A DNA stretch of 64,000 nt from Leptobrachium leishanense (Eukaryota > Chordata > Amphibia > Anura > Megophryidae), in NCBI GenBank assembly GCA_009667805.1, contig CM019064.1, positions 383,484,549 to 383,548,548 of the forward strand, written 5' to 3'. Below are positions 34,156 through 45,801 of this stretch, one piece after another. Every line of letters begins with the position of its first letter. The stretch's first letter is position 1. The position numbers and the translations under genes were made by a program. The notes under the pieces were generated by a model. That model searched no databases. It was not told the DNA's origin and saw only the letters and a program-made list of their open reading frames with translations.

Positions 34156-34841
34156 GGCCCCTATTACACTCTTCGCACGCAAAAAACGTTAGCGCGCGCA
34201 AATTAATGCGGTAGTACGCTCCGAGCGCAGTTTTTCAGCCTTCAACTTTTTACGTACGCAAATCCGACGCGCAAAGCCGGGCGCAAATGACCGTTGCGTG
34301 CAGGAATTGGTGGGCAGACTGTTTTTTCACGGGATTCAGCCAATCAGAATTAAGAACCACCATTTTCTAAAGTTAGGTTGTTGCGCCTGTCAAAGTCAAT
34401 CTGCGTATATGTGCTGCAGCAAAAAAAAATTTGACAAATTATTAATTTTTGATGTCTGGGTATGTGTAGAATGTGTAACTGTACTGCGCTGTATTTTTTT
34501 ATTGCTGAGTTATTTCGTTTCGGCCACAACGATCATATTTGCAGTTAACACCACGTTTTCAAAGACGTTACGAAAATTCACGCAAACGTTGCTCGTACAA
34601 CTTTGTGCGAAGATTGTAATACTATCCGCACTAACGCATTTGCGCTCGCAATGCTAAGTATAGGATGCGCGTAGGAACTTGCGCTCGCGCTGGGTTCGCG
34701 CAAGGTCACTCGCGTTGGACGTTAACGCACATCGTTTGCGCGAACGTTGTACTACGACGTTCCGCGCAAATGGTTTTGTCCTCGCGCAAAAGCGCATTTG
34801 CGCGCACGCAAATGTGCTGCGCGAAGCGTGTAATAGGGGCC
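34156..34841. mobile_element. REP-D copy 2 (carries a natural empty site)
   Basis: Ends GGCCCCTATTACACTC and GAAGCGTGTAATAGGGGCC. The segment ACGATCATATTTGCAGTTAA at 34529-34548 is the uninterrupted form of the site that holds a REP-B insertion in REP-D copy 3. Confidence 0.88.
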
Positions 34842-35874
34842 ATAGAAGCCAAAATAGGACACATAATACTGGAACCTTGAAAATGTACAAAACAAACTCT
34901 GGTACTACATATCCAACATAAGGTGAAAAAAAGCATTCATCGTGCCGGGAGTGACGTGTCTCCCGATCTGTTCGTTTTTCACACATGCGGATAATAAGGA
35001 TGATGAAAGTTAGGGATAATGGTCTGTGTCTCTCTGCTGTTAATGTGTATCTCTATTCATAAGCATAAAGTCAGGCTGTATCGTATCTGGGTTTCGCTCT
35101 GCTTTTCAAACCTGCTTCACTGTATCTTTATCAGCACTGTCTATATATTGTTGTCAGTGTTGAAAGCATTATTCCCTTTTTCCTGTTTCTTTCTGCCATC
35201 TCCCTCATATCTCTCTTTATCCTCTTTGTCTTTCAGTCACTAATTCATTTTAATCTGGGAGGGCAGACTGCGTTACTATGGCGATGGACCACAAGATGGG
35301 TGGGAGAGATTAGTGTCCATCTGTTAGAGTATGACCTCTCCTGAAAGATCAGCATCACATTATACCACACATTACTGGCACACTCCTTTAAACATACTTA
35401 CACGCACACGCTTCTCATTTGCACTAAATAAGCTTCCCGAGGACATGCTGCAGATGGGACCTCATCTCCTGCAGGCTCATTCCAATCAAGACAGAGATGA
35501 CTCATTTTATTAGGAGCTGTAAATAAACCTATTGAAATTAATGCTTAATGGATTGCTTCAGAGCGGCTTAATTTATTTTCTCAGAATTTTCGAAGGACAG
35601 AGCGCAATGCCAGTCAGCAGTAAAACGAGTGGCGCTCCCTTCAATCACTCCATCAGAGAGCCGATGACTAGAAGAGCTGTGCAGAAAAGGATTTACTGAG
35701 ACAGATCATAGGCATGCGCGGCCCGTATTTTAGGGTAACTTTCATAATTTTTATCATGAAAATCCCCCCAAAAAAGATAACCCAGTGATGCAGATGGGGA
35801 AACAAAAGCAGGAGCAAGTCACTGGGTAGGCACATCCTTCTAATTTATAGACGGACATACAGTATACACTGCCT
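34842..35874. other. Largest repeat-free block of intron 4
   Basis: About 1 kb without clear repeats. Between 35240 and 35720 it carries GTTACTATGGCGAT (similar to an RFX X-box), TTCATTTTAATC, and AATTAATGCTTAATGGATTG homeodomain-type motifs. No coding pattern. A reasonable candidate for a conserved enhancer. Confidence 0.35.
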
Positions 35875-36440
35875 GGGCAAAAATAAATAATTTCCACACT
35901 CTAATATTCGGTTGGACCTCCTTTTGCTGTGATGATTATAGCATGCATTCGCCGTGGCATCATTTCGGTAGGCTTACGCAATGTCACAGCTTTTATTTCC
36001 GTCCAGAGTTGCATTAATTTGTGGCCAAGATCTTGTATTGATGATGGGAGAGTCGAAGCGCTGCTTAAAGTCTTCTCCAGCACAACCTAAATATTCTTAA
36101 TGGGGTTAAGGCAGGGATCAGCAACCTTGGCTCTACAGCTGTTTTGGAACTACATCTCCCATGATGCTCAGCTACTCATTAGACTGTCTGAGCCTCATGG
36201 GAAATATAGTTCCAAAACATGTGTGGAGCCATGGTTGCTGACCCCTGGGTTAAGGTCTGGACTGTGTGGTGGCAAATCCATGTGTGAAAATGAAGTCTCA
36301 TGCTCCCTGAATAACTCTTGCACAATTTGAGCCCGATGAGTCCTAGCATTGCCATCTTGGAATATGCCCGCTGTGCCATCAGGGAAGAAAAAATCAATTT
36401 CTGGAAAAACCTGCTCATTCCGTATATTCAGGGAGTCACA
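35875..36440 (-). pseudogene. Tc1/mariner transposase remnant, split by a REP-E insertion
   Basis: Antisense codons give [20 protein letters not shown] and HSPDLNP, then after the insertion MLEKTLSS and a terminal KGGPTEY. The plus-strand end GCCTGGGCAAAAATAAATAA is the likely terminal repeat. It is broken by the REP-E element at 36112-36247 and by other changes. Confidence 0.8.
36112..36247. mobile_element. REP-E variant inserted in Tc1 remnant
   Basis: CAGGGATCAGCAACC...GGTTGCTGACCCCTG with a perfect 8-bp duplication GGTTAAGG (36104-36111, 36248-36255). Confidence 0.95.
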
Positions 36441-36486
36441 TATTTTTTTTAATATCTTGCATTGTATTACTTTGTATTTCTGTAAA

Positions 36487-36592
36487 TGTAACACTTCAAT
36501 GTTCTTGAACCCAGCACATACTTGAAAACGAGAGAAATCTCAATGTATCCTTCCTGGTAAAATACTTTATAAATAAATAAATAAATAAATAA
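36487..36592 (+). repeat. REP-J copy (SINE/LINE tail)
   Basis: TGTAACACTTCAATGTTC, ACTTGAAAACGAGAG, AATGTATCCTTCCTGGTAAA and an (ATAA)n tail. Near-identical to the copy at 55146-55250. Confidence 0.85.
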
Positions 36593-36721
36593 GATGAATG
36601 ATAATAATTAAACAAAAAAAATAAGAGCCTTTAGTAGATGATCTGTAAATCCCTGAAGGTGCTAATTATATTGGGGCTTTAGGTGGTTTATCATGATAAA
36701 ATCTCAGCTGCAAAAGAAATA

Positions 36722-37365
36722 ATAAAAGTATTTATAAAGCACCAACACATTCCATAGCGCTGTGTAATGGATAGCACAGAGCAAGACACCTAACAGTACA
36801 TACTCGCCACCCAGGACATACTTGAAAACGAGAGAAATCTCAATGTATCCTTCCTGGTAAAATCCTTTCTCAAAAAAAAATAATTAACAAGTAAGTTAAG
36901 CACACTGAAAATGTTAGGAAAAGAGGTCCCTGCTCAAGAGCTTACAATCTAAGAGCAGTGGGGTGACACACGTGTGAGGGTAAATAGCAGGGTAAGAGAA
37001 GTAATGGGATTAGGGTCGCCGGATCCTCCATGTTTTCCTGAGCAGATAGAATTTATTCATAGTGATGAGAAGTGCATGAACAATGCAAACCTGCATTATG
37101 TAGAATTCATAAACTGCAGGCGATGAGTCCGAGGAGAACCCCAGATGACTATATGGATTATACATGTTGCAGGGCGGCACCTTTTATGTACTTTCTCTCT
37201 GCACAAAAGAGTAATATGTGTTCAGGAAAACATGGCCGATCTGGGAACCCTAATATGGGTTGCATGGGGGCTGTGTGTGTGGGAAATAGATCAGGAAAGG
37301 TACAATAGGAGGGGGGGAATATGGAGCGAGCTGATAGGCCTCGCTGAAGTCAAGTGAATTTAGAG
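36722..37365 (-). mobile_element. L2-type LINE 3' part, antisense, interrupted
   Basis: TTTATAAAGCACCAACACATT, CCTGCTCAAGAGCTTACAAT and, after a REP-G insertion at 37012-37251, the GCGAGCTGATAGGCCTCGCT part. A REP-J tail at 36810-36885 also lies inside. Confidence 0.7.
37012..37251. mobile_element. REP-G copy 3, nested in LINE
   Basis: AGGGTCGCCGGATCCTCC at the left and GGCCGATCTGGGAACCCT at the right; interior shares ATACATGTTGCAGGG with other copies. Confidence 0.75.
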
Positions 37366-37420
37366 ATAATAATAGGAGGACGTTTTTAATTAAATTTTGT
37401 GAATAAACGCACATTTACAC

Positions 37421-37598
37421 ATAAATCATTCGACATGTTAAAAAGGTGCCCGGACAGTGATATATGGTGATATCTGTGCTATTGCTCTGATAGTATAAAG
37501 CATTTGCTGGAATTTCTCCCATAAGTCTCCTTGTATAGCACAGATATCACCATATGTCACAGTGTCCCGGTACCTTTTTAACATGTTGAATGATTTAT
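37421..37598. mobile_element. Inverted-repeat element, ~62-bp arms
   Basis: ATAAATCATTCGACATGTTA...GGTGATATCTGTGCTAT pairs with ATAGCACAGATATCACC...TAACATGTTGAATGATTTA around a 53-bp middle. Confidence 0.8.
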
Positions 37599-38274
37599 CT
37601 GTATTAATAAAGGTATATTTTAATCGATATTAGAGAGAAGTTTCCTCTAATGTCACAGAGGGATTTTTCTTTGCATGGTAATTAGGTGTTTAGTCACCTG
37701 TCTATGTACGCGCTAACATCACGGAAGGGATTCGTGGTTGCATAACACTATACGTGAATTATCTTTATATGGATAAAATCTGAACTGCGTTTATTTATGA
37801 GCTATATGTCTCATGGCAGATGATCATAGAAAGAAAATAGTGCACAAATATGTGATGTGTTGAAGTGCCAAGGTTACTCATGGTTTCACTGAGCCATAAA
37901 GCCTCTCCGTCCCTCGAGAAGATTACTGACAGCACTAACACATTGTTAAATGTATGAAATTTAGCGTACACTAAGCCCCTTGGAAACTGACTGATCGTAC
38001 AAATAAGAGAAATAAATTTTTCCTCCCTTTCTTTGTTCATAATAATTCCTCCGGTACATTAACCCTTTAGCGCGGGGAGTACGCAGGCGGGATTAAATGC
38101 ACTGCAGCTTTCTGGCATTCCTACGGCCCGCCTCCATTCCCTTTGGCCAATCACTGTTTTTGGCTGCAGTGGGACTGCCTGAACTGTGTTAACATATTTT
38201 TGCTGACACACATATAGGAGAAAAGGGGGTAATAATTCCCTGACAAAGTTTTCTTTCTCCCTCATGGCCCAGTG
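37599..38274. other. Intron 4, nothing certain
   Basis: TAACCCTTTAGCGCGGGGAG at 38060 resembles the start of a MITE, but no matching end was found. Confidence 0.35.
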
Positions 38275-38439
38275 CAGAGCCGTAGCTAGCTCCTTTTGCA
38301 CCCGAGGCAAAAACAGAAAATTGTGCCCCCCCCCCCACATAATTTTAAAAATCAGAGTCCCCTACCAGTGGCGCAGTGCTAAGCTCCTGGATGCTCCCCA
38401 CGACCAGAAGCAGTGGATCGGACCACCCTTTGCGCTGTG

Positions 38440-38816
38440 GGATGAGAGGCAAGTATGTGATTTTTGGGGGGGTTCCAGCTGGTGCTGACTGATTCTACAG
38501 AAGCGGCATCACTTAGCACCAGCGTCTAGCTGTGGGTAACTTTTGTAGCTATGGCGGGATGGTAATTAGCGTTAGGACTTTGTAATCCTAACGCTATTTA
38601 CTCTTTGCGCTCCCCATGTTAAGTATAGGGAGCGCAAAGTACAGTAACCTCGCGCTGAAAAGCACAATCTCCTGGATTTTTTAACCTGTTACCGTTGGGA
38701 TTGTAATATGAGGGTCCTGTGCTAGGATGTGATATGGGCAGCATGCAGTAACCTCATTTAACCTAGCACCAATGCTCACATGTGTGAGTGCTAGCGTTAA
38801 GGAGGTGATGGGGCCC
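38440..38816. mobile_element. REP-D variant, copy 2 (inside hAT element)
   Basis: Homologous to 24590-24967; right end GCGTTAAGGAGGTGATGGGGCCC-like, with AATCCTAACGCTATTTACTC and TTTGCGCTCCCCATG. Confidence 0.6.
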
Positions 38817-38950
38817 TACATATATAGAGCACACACAGTACATGTACAAATACAGTACACACAGAATACATGCACGTATAGCAAAAGAACATTTAGCATA
38901 ATATACACACCCCAAATAATATACACAGCACTGAGCCCCCAGACTATTTT

Positions 38951-40421
38951 CCCCAGTTCACATGGATATTATTGACCCCAGTTCACATGGATATTATTGA
39001 CCCCAGGTCATATGGATATTATTGACCCCAGCTCATATGGGTATATATTGCCCCAGTTCACATGGATATGGCCCAGCTCATGGATATGCCCCCCAGCTCT
39101 CATGGATATTGCCCCAGCTCTCATGGATAATGCCCCAGGTCTCATGGATAATGCCCCAGCTCTCATGGATAGTGCCCCCAGGTCTCATGGATATGCCCTC
39201 AGGTCTCATGGATAAAGCCCCCAGGTCTCCTGGATATGCCCCCAGCTCTCCTTGATAGTGCCCCCAGGTCTCATGGATATTGCCCCAGGTCTCATGGATA
39301 GTGCCCCCAGGTCTCATGGATATGCCCCCAGGTCTCCTGGATAGTGCCCCCAGGTCTCATGGATATTGCCCCCAGGTCTCATGGATAGTGCCCCAGGTCT
39401 CATGGATATGCCCCCAGGTCTCATGGATAAAGCCCCCAGGTCTCCTGGATATGCCCCCAGGTCTCATGGATATTGCCCCCAGGTCTCCTGGATATGCCCC
39501 CAGGTCTCATGGATAATGTCCCAGGTCTCCCGGATATTGCCCCCCAGGTCTCATGGATATTGCCCCCAGGTCTCATGGATAGTGCCCCCAGGTCTCATGG
39601 ATAGTGCCCCCGGTCTCCTGGATAGTGCCCCCAGGTCTCATGGATATTGCCCCCAGGTCTCATGGATATTGCCCCCAGGTCTCATGGATAGTGCCCCCAG
39701 GTCTCCTGGATAGTGCCCCCAGGTCTCATGGATAGTGCCCCCAGGTCTCATGGATATTGCCCCCAGGTCTCATGGATAGTGCCCCCAGGTCTCCTGGATA
39801 TTGCCCCCAGGTCTCATGGATAATGCCCCCAGGTCTCCTGGATATTGCCTCCAGGTCTCATGAATAGTGCCCCCAGATCTCCTGGATATTGCCCCCAGGT
39901 CTCATGGATAGTGCCCCCCGGTCTCCTGGATAGTGCCCCCAGGTCTCATGGATAATGTCCCAGGTCTCCTGGATATTGCCCCCAGGTCTCATGGATAGTG
40001 CCCCCAGGTCTCCTGGATAGTGCCCCCAGGTCTCATGGATAGTGCCCCCAGGTCTCATGGATATTGCCCCCAGGTCTCATGGATAGTGCCCCCAGGTCTC
40101 CTGGATATTGCCCCCAGGTCTCATGGATAATGTCCCCAGGTCTCCTGGATATTGCCTCCAGGTCTCATGGATAGTGCCCCCAGGTCTCCTGGATAGTGCC
40201 CCAGGTCTCATGGATATTGCCCCACGTCTCCTGGATATTGCCCCCAGGTCTCATGGATAGTGCCCCCAAGTCTCATGGATATTGCCCCCTGGTCTCATGG
40301 ATAGTGCCCCCAGGTCTCCTGGATATTGCCCCAGGTCTCATGGATAGTGCCCCCAGGTCTCATGGATATTGCCCCCAGGTCTCATGGATAGTGCCCCCAG
40401 GTCTCCTGGATATTGCCCCCT
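38951..40421 (+). repeat. 1.5 kb minisatellite of 22-25 bp units in hAT
   Basis: About 60 units of GTCTCATGGATATTGCCCCC plus AG. Alternating sub-types have CATGGATAGTG, CCTGGATATTG or CATGGATAATG. The first few units (TTCACATGGATATTATTGAC) are closest to the 31.7 kb array. Frames on both strands here (for example 39366-39713) are artefacts. Confidence 0.95.
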
Positions 40422-40537
40422 CACTCGCCTCGCCCTTCCTACGGCCCTGGCCCAGTGCCATGTTGCCGGGGGGAGCAGCCTCTCTGAGTAGAGAGACGTT
40501 CTGCAGGACAGTCCTCTACTCCGTGTCTGCACTTGAT

Positions 40538-40736
40538 CAGGGGTGGACTGACAGACTCGGGGCCCTGCATTGTGCCTCCCCACCTCCCAGCACCGCCCAT
40601 ATGTACATTGAAGGATTACATAATTTATTTCTCTGTGCCATTTTCAGAATGAAAATATAGTAGCCGCCATCACTTACGCTCTGGTATAGTGTGGCTGGTA
40701 TGGTGATATACAGCGTGGCAGATACATAACAAAAAT
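40538..40736. repeat. Possible hAT end (CAGGGGTGGACTGAC)
   Basis: CAGGGGTGGACTGACAGAC followed by GGGGCCCTGC looks like a hAT terminal repeat. A related GGGCAGGACTGACCAGGCC lies at 41169, but in the same direction, so a complete element was not established. Confidence 0.3.
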
Positions 40737-40984
40737 GGTGTCAACTGCACTTATTCCTATAACACAGTGTGAAACAAAACACAATTAAAGACTTTGGTTT
40801 ACTCTAATGGATATTGGAGTGTATGCTCACCTGCCAACGTCAAGTCACCTCTAGTGAAGGTGAGTCACTAGAGGTGCCTTGACGTTGGCAGGTGAGCTTA
40901 CACTCCAATGGCCATTTGAGTAAACCAAAGCCTTTAATTGTGTTTTGTTTCACACGGTGTTATAGGTATAAGCGCAGATGACAC
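40737..40984. repeat. REP-F fold-back, ~118-bp arms
   Basis: Arms 40737-40854 and 40866-40984 are inverted copies (TGCTCACCTGCCAACGTCAA against TTGACGTTGGCAGGTGAGCT; AAACAAAACACAATTAAAG against its complement) around an 11-bp middle. About ten mismatches in all. Confidence 0.92.
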
Positions 40985-41199
40985 CTTTTTTTTTCTTGTT
41001 TTGTTTTGTACATGTTGCTGGGCTGGATACGCCTGGTGGTTGCATCCGCCCCAGTGGGGAATAGGCGGGACACTGTTCTTCCTGAAACAGATACTGTACA
41101 TATACAACTGGCTGCGGATACTAATTCCACATTATATTTATCTGTGGTGTCATGGGTCCACACTGAAAGGGCAGGACTGACCAGGCCTTAGGGGGCCCT

Positions 41200-42450
41200 C
41201 ATGGGGCTCGTTCCTAGGCCTGGGCCCTCGGGGAGTGCCCTATTGCCCTAATGCTCTACCCACCCCTACACCTGATTGACTGTCAGTGCCTTGATGTCAA
41301 CACTGAGGCCCAATTGCACATCACTGCACAATGGTCCCCAGATAGCTCCGCCTATAGAGGGCAAAACATTGTTGAGACCGGTGCTAAATTGTGGTCTCTA
41401 TGAGCTATGTGATATCCATCCCCTTACGGGATATAGCAGGAAAAGTGTATTAACATTTTTATATATCTAATATAACTTTTTGTGAAGATACTGTCCAAAT
41501 GTTTTTTTAAAAAATTCTCGAAATTTACAGATTGTTGCTCAGTTACATTCTACATTCCTTCTTCTCATAGCATCAATAAAACCAGTGTTTAAAAACATAT
41601 ATTGAATAATTTTAAAACATATTTCTAAATTTTTTTTTCTCTTTTTTGCATTGTTTAATTTAAGTTACTTTTTACCAGCAAATGTGCATGCCTTGATGGA
41701 TCTACACATCGGACCATCAAGGTATTTTTTAAAAGAAAGATGTGCTGGAGCTGGTGCGTCTTGTCCTGTTAGTGGTTCCTTCAGCTGCACCCCGTGGCTC
41801 AGAAGTGTGGTTTTCTTACAGGGTTACCATCCTCCGTGTCCCTCTAAATATAAAATGACTCACATAGAGCAATATTGTATAAAATGGAGTGCAAACAAAG
41901 GAGAAGAATGTCGTATTCACATTTGCTGGTGTCTTATCGATAAGACACCAGATTTGTAGGCAGCCGGTGACTTCAGAAGGTGCACCGGATCACCTATCAG
42001 CCTCAGCCACCTCCATGGCGAATATAAGCATCCAGGACCCGGGATAGGCGTAGAATAAGGCGAATTATATTACTAATAAAATATACAGTATACCAAAACG
42101 CGTTTCGCATAAAAAGCTTCAACAGGTGGTGCTACTGTAAAGGTGATCATATACGTGGGTCCTTTAAATAGTCCTTTTGAATCTGTTGTTTGTTTTTGTG
42201 TTCTTAGCAACCTTCCTGGCTATAGGTTTGTAAGGTATTTTTTAAGTGGTTACTTGGGGGAACTAAAAATTTTAGCAATTTTTAAAAAAAAACAAAAAGC
42301 TGACATAGAACATTTTTCCAACAGCTTCATTTTTTTAAGACCTAAAATTTGCAATTCTCCCTCAATTGATCACTTAGCTACTCCTATTAGATGCAATGTG
42401 GGAATCGGGCAAAATGCAAATACCCCCAAGCCTATCACAGCTCACTGAAT
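41200..42450. other. Intron 4, AT-rich, with one perfect 26-bp palindrome
   Basis: At 41926-41951 CTGGTGTCTTATC is followed directly by its complement GATAAGACACCAG. AAAACGCGTTTCGCATAAAAA near 42095 is a motif often seen in amphibian repeats. Two frames of about 100 codons (41651-41959, 42143-42448) match no family. Confidence 0.4.
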
Positions 42451-43353
42451 GCCTTGCTATGTGCATATTATATTAAATAATAAGTCAATTCTGCCAGTCA
42501 ACTAAACCAACGAGCTATTCTTTGTGTGATCTGTCATCTGCCTCTTTTGTTCTTCTCGTTTTATTCTGTTTACACCCTTTGGTTTTGTGTTTCCTTTGAC
42601 CTTTTAAGTGTGTTAATTATATTCTTCCCCCATTCTCTCCTCTTTTTCTGTATCTCCTTCTATTCCCATATGCTCCATTTTCACTCTCCTCCCTTGTTCC
42701 AGGTCTGCCTTCTGTTAGCATAAAGGGGAAGATAGATGGACAGTGATTTACTCCTCCCTGTATCTGATGGTGACTGCATTATATGAGGTTAGGGGGTTAT
42801 AAGGAAAAGCAGAGCCAAGTAATTAATGAATGCAGCAGCTGCACCAGTCCTGTTTCCCCCCGGGATTGGTCCCGTTAATCCTCGCAACAATGTAAAATGT
42901 GTAAAGGACAGTAATATCATGGGATAAATGTACAGATCTGCAATGAATGTTTCAGGTTTCATTCCATTGATTTTTTATATCCGTCAGATCACGACTTATT
43001 AGGTTTCACATTCAGCTACCATTAGTGTGAATTTAACATATTCTCTAATACGACACATAAATACAAAGACCTTTTGTGTAGGAAACATTACAGAGAACGT
43101 ATGGAAAAAAAACAATGTAAAAGTAGAAGAAAGATCTGGACTAATACAATGTGAGGCATCTGAAATTCTAAGAAAGGAAGAGAAACATGGATGGGTGATG
43201 GATGGGGAAGGAGGACCAGAAAATGGGGATAATTGACAGGCAAGAGGTGATCTAGGAGCCTGAAATCTTGGTGAATGTTCCTCAGGATCATGGAGTTTAT
43301 GGCCAGCTGCTCCATGTTGTATGTATTACCTTACCTTACTCTACAGTGCTGTA
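42451..43353. other. Intron 4, largely repeat-free
   Basis: A pyrimidine-rich part (42520-42720) is followed by 42730-43010 with AAGTAATTAATGAATGCAG and CAGCAGCTGCACC (E-box), which could be regulatory. No gene recognised. Confidence 0.3.
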
Positions 43354-43450
43354 GATCAGTGGTCCCTAACCCTGGACCTCAGGGTCCACTAACAAGTCAG
43401 GTTTTAAGGATTACCTGGAGGAAATGCAGACAAATGTGAGCCACGTGACA
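43354..43450. mobile_element. REP-C left-half fragment
   Basis: CAGTGGTCCCTAACCCTGG...CAGGTTTTAAGGATTACC then unrelated DNA. Confidence 0.7.
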
Positions 43451-43697
43451 GATGGCGATTGTTAATCTGAATGACGCTTTTGGGAATCTGTAGTATTGTG
43501 TTTGTGACGAGCCGGGTCTGTGCATAGGTCATCGGGTAGGGAACTTCCAGGAACAGTGTTCATGTATCGGGAAACATTGTTACAAATGGGCTGAAATGAA
43601 CAGCAGTGCTACTAAACTTCTAAACTTGGAATATGTTCCAGGCACTTGTGTAACGGTGACTTACTCAACATGTATTTTAAAGATAAGGGGATAGACC

Positions 43698-43880
43698 AGT
43701 GTTTCCCAAACCTGTCCTCAGGACCCGCTGACTCACCAGGTTTGCAGGATATCTGAAGCACAGCACAGGTGATATGATTTACCGCTCAGTGATTGCAGGA
43801 TTCAGTCTGCATTTCCCCAAGGTGATTCTTAAAACCTGGCTTGTTACTGGGTCCTGAGGACAGCTTTGGGAAACACTGGA
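43698..43880. mobile_element. REP-C copy 3
   Basis: CAGTGTTTCCCAAACCTGTC to TTTGGGAAACACTG with the complete core. Target duplication not clear. Confidence 0.85.
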
Positions 43881-44161
43881 TTTGACGATTCCAAATCTAG
43901 TGTAAACATAATCAGGGCTCTTGTAAATTTGGCAACTTTAATAATTCTGATAGGTTTCCATCAGCTCTGGTTACGTTTACACCAGGTTTTCAATCTAGCT
44001 CAACATGTAATTGCTTTCTTTGTACACATTAACAATGGCTGAGCTGAAAGAACTGGTCCTGCTTGTCCACTTTTTGGTCCCCATCTAAACGTTTTGGCTG
44101 TTTCTTATTTGGTTCTCATTAAAGGACATGAAATTTGATTATTTACAGTTTCCTGTAATTC

Positions 44162-44302
44162 AGGGCTGTCAAACTCCAGCCCCCCAGATGTTGATGAGCT
44201 ACAACCCTGACTATTAACTGACTATCTATTGCATTGCGAGGATTCTGGGAATTGAAGACATCAACATCTGGGGGAGGGGTCAAGAGCTTGACAGCCCTGC
44301 TT
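44162..44302. mobile_element. REP-E copy 4
   Basis: CAGGGCTGTCAAACTCCAGC at the left and GAGCTTGACAGCCCTG at the right, with GATTCTGGGAATTGAAG inside. A short CTATTAACTGACTATC insertion interrupts the middle. Confidence 0.8.
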
Positions 44303-44928
44303 TAAATGTTCGATGTATGCGCACCCTAAAATACGGGTTGCACATACCTAGCAGCCTTCATCCATTTCATTTCATTTCCATGTCTGCAGTTATGCTGGAG
44401 GTGAGTTGCTGTCAAACACTGCATACCACTTTTGTTGAGTTACAAATGTCATTATTTGCCAAGCCTTTCAAACATTTACAATTGAAATTCAATGCAATTG
44501 GTAACAAATACAATATATATATACGCTACAATTGAACACTTCCACAATATTCCAATAGGTACAATGTGTGATGAACTACATGCAACCCTTCCACCAGCTG
44601 ATTGGGGCATTGCTGCTGATTTTCAACCCATTGGACATGACAACAGATGTGTTGAAATAGTTTGACTGGATTACAGGACTGTGTATCCTTGAAGGAAACA
44701 CGGAGCCCAAGATATAATGTAAATGTAGTAGTGACCCACTGGGCCTGCTAGTAGTTTATGGGAACTTACTTGGTGGAGAAGGGATTAAAAGAAGAACAAC
44801 AGGTAGAAGGTAAATTGTAAATCATAAAAGGTCTTTAACTTTGGTCATGATTTTATCTTGGTGTGCAACAAGGTGAATGATTAGCCCACATGTATACCAA
44901 TAAGCAGAAGTAGATCCACAAAGCCCTG

Positions 44929-45600
44929 GGGCCTGATCACAACTCGGACGTTAAGGGCAAAATGCAAAACTCAGACGTTGAAGGCCAGACACAAATGGGA
45001 AACATTTAATGACAGTATTATGACCGAGTCATTTGCCAGCAGCTTAAGTCATCATAGTTTCAAGCAGCGGGATGATAACACCAGAGGCACTAAGCGTCAC
45101 GGTGTTATCTGTTCCAGGAGTTTATGGGACTCCATGTAGACAGAGGGGTTCTCACATGAGCTAATGAGATCTGGCCGGAGCGGTGGAGGGATACATGGAG
45201 GAACAGTGGGAACTATTTCTTCCCAGTGTTCTTCTGCCTGTGGAGCGAGGAAGCGGCAGATCGTCATGCTCTCGGCACTGAGGGATCTCAAGTGCGTATG
45301 TCATTTTTAGGTGGGTTTAGATTTGTTTTATATGATTGTGCAGAAGCTCAATAACTTAAAACCAGGGTGTTAAAGACGTTATTCAAACCTGAATAACATC
45401 AGATGCAGATGGGAAAGAAGCTGGTTTGAATAACTCGTTCTCTAGATACTAGGAGCACATTAACGTCTCCTATACAAAGTATAGGAGACATTAATGCACG
45501 GTAAGCTGGTGCTATATCTGAGATGCAAGCTGCGCTTACAACAGGATGAGTTAAAAAATTAGTACAGCGCTAGAGCCGTAATGCTGTACACCTGGAGCAC
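44929..45600. repeat. REP-H/REP-D-like diverged repeat
   Basis: GGGGCCTGATCACAACTCGG start, GGAACAGTGGGAACTATTTC...CCCAGTGTTCTTCTG shared with 14615 and 54140, and an inverted pair ACGTCTCCTATACAAAG / TATAGGAGACATTAATG at 45463-45497. Boundaries uncertain. Confidence 0.4.
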
Positions 45601-45675
45601 TGTGCTTCACGTCCAGGTTTTGATCTGGCCGCTGAAATTTTATGCAGTCTACACTACATGTTGATTGTCTAGTAC

Positions 45676-45801
45676 TGGGATCTCAAACTCCAGCCCCCGG
45701 GTGTTGCTGAACTACAATTCCCATAATCCTCTGGCCATCTACTGAATTCAAAGAATTTGAGGAATTGTAGGGGGTGGGGGCAAAATTTGAGACTCATGGC
45801 A
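45676..45801. mobile_element. REP-E copy 5
   Basis: GGGATCTCAAACTCCAGCC at the left, AAATTTGAGACTCATGGC at the right, CTACAATTCCCATAATCC core. Confidence 0.72.

Larger units (their letters stand above)
38275..40449. mobile_element. hAT-type element carrying a 1.5 kb minisatellite
   Basis: Ends CAGAGCCGTAGCTAG and CTTCCTACGGCCCTG with a perfect 8-bp duplication GCCCAGTG (38267-38274, 40450-40457). A C13 run and ACACACAGTACATG-type DNA lie inside the left end; a REP-D variant occupies 38440-38816 and the minisatellite 38951-40421. No transposase. Confidence 0.93.

Noticed and set aside
39366..40660. Several open frames of 70-154 codons on both strands
   Set aside because: All arise from the 24-bp tandem repeat; the repetitive Met-Asp/Pro-Gly-Leu pattern follows the DNA period.
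40538..41200. Complete hAT element with CAGGGGTGGACTGAC ends
   Set aside because: The second end found (41169) points the same way and no 8-bp duplication was seen.
41651..42448. Two ~100-codon + strand frames
   Set aside because: Low-complexity, AT-rich, no homology I recognise, no supporting splice structure.
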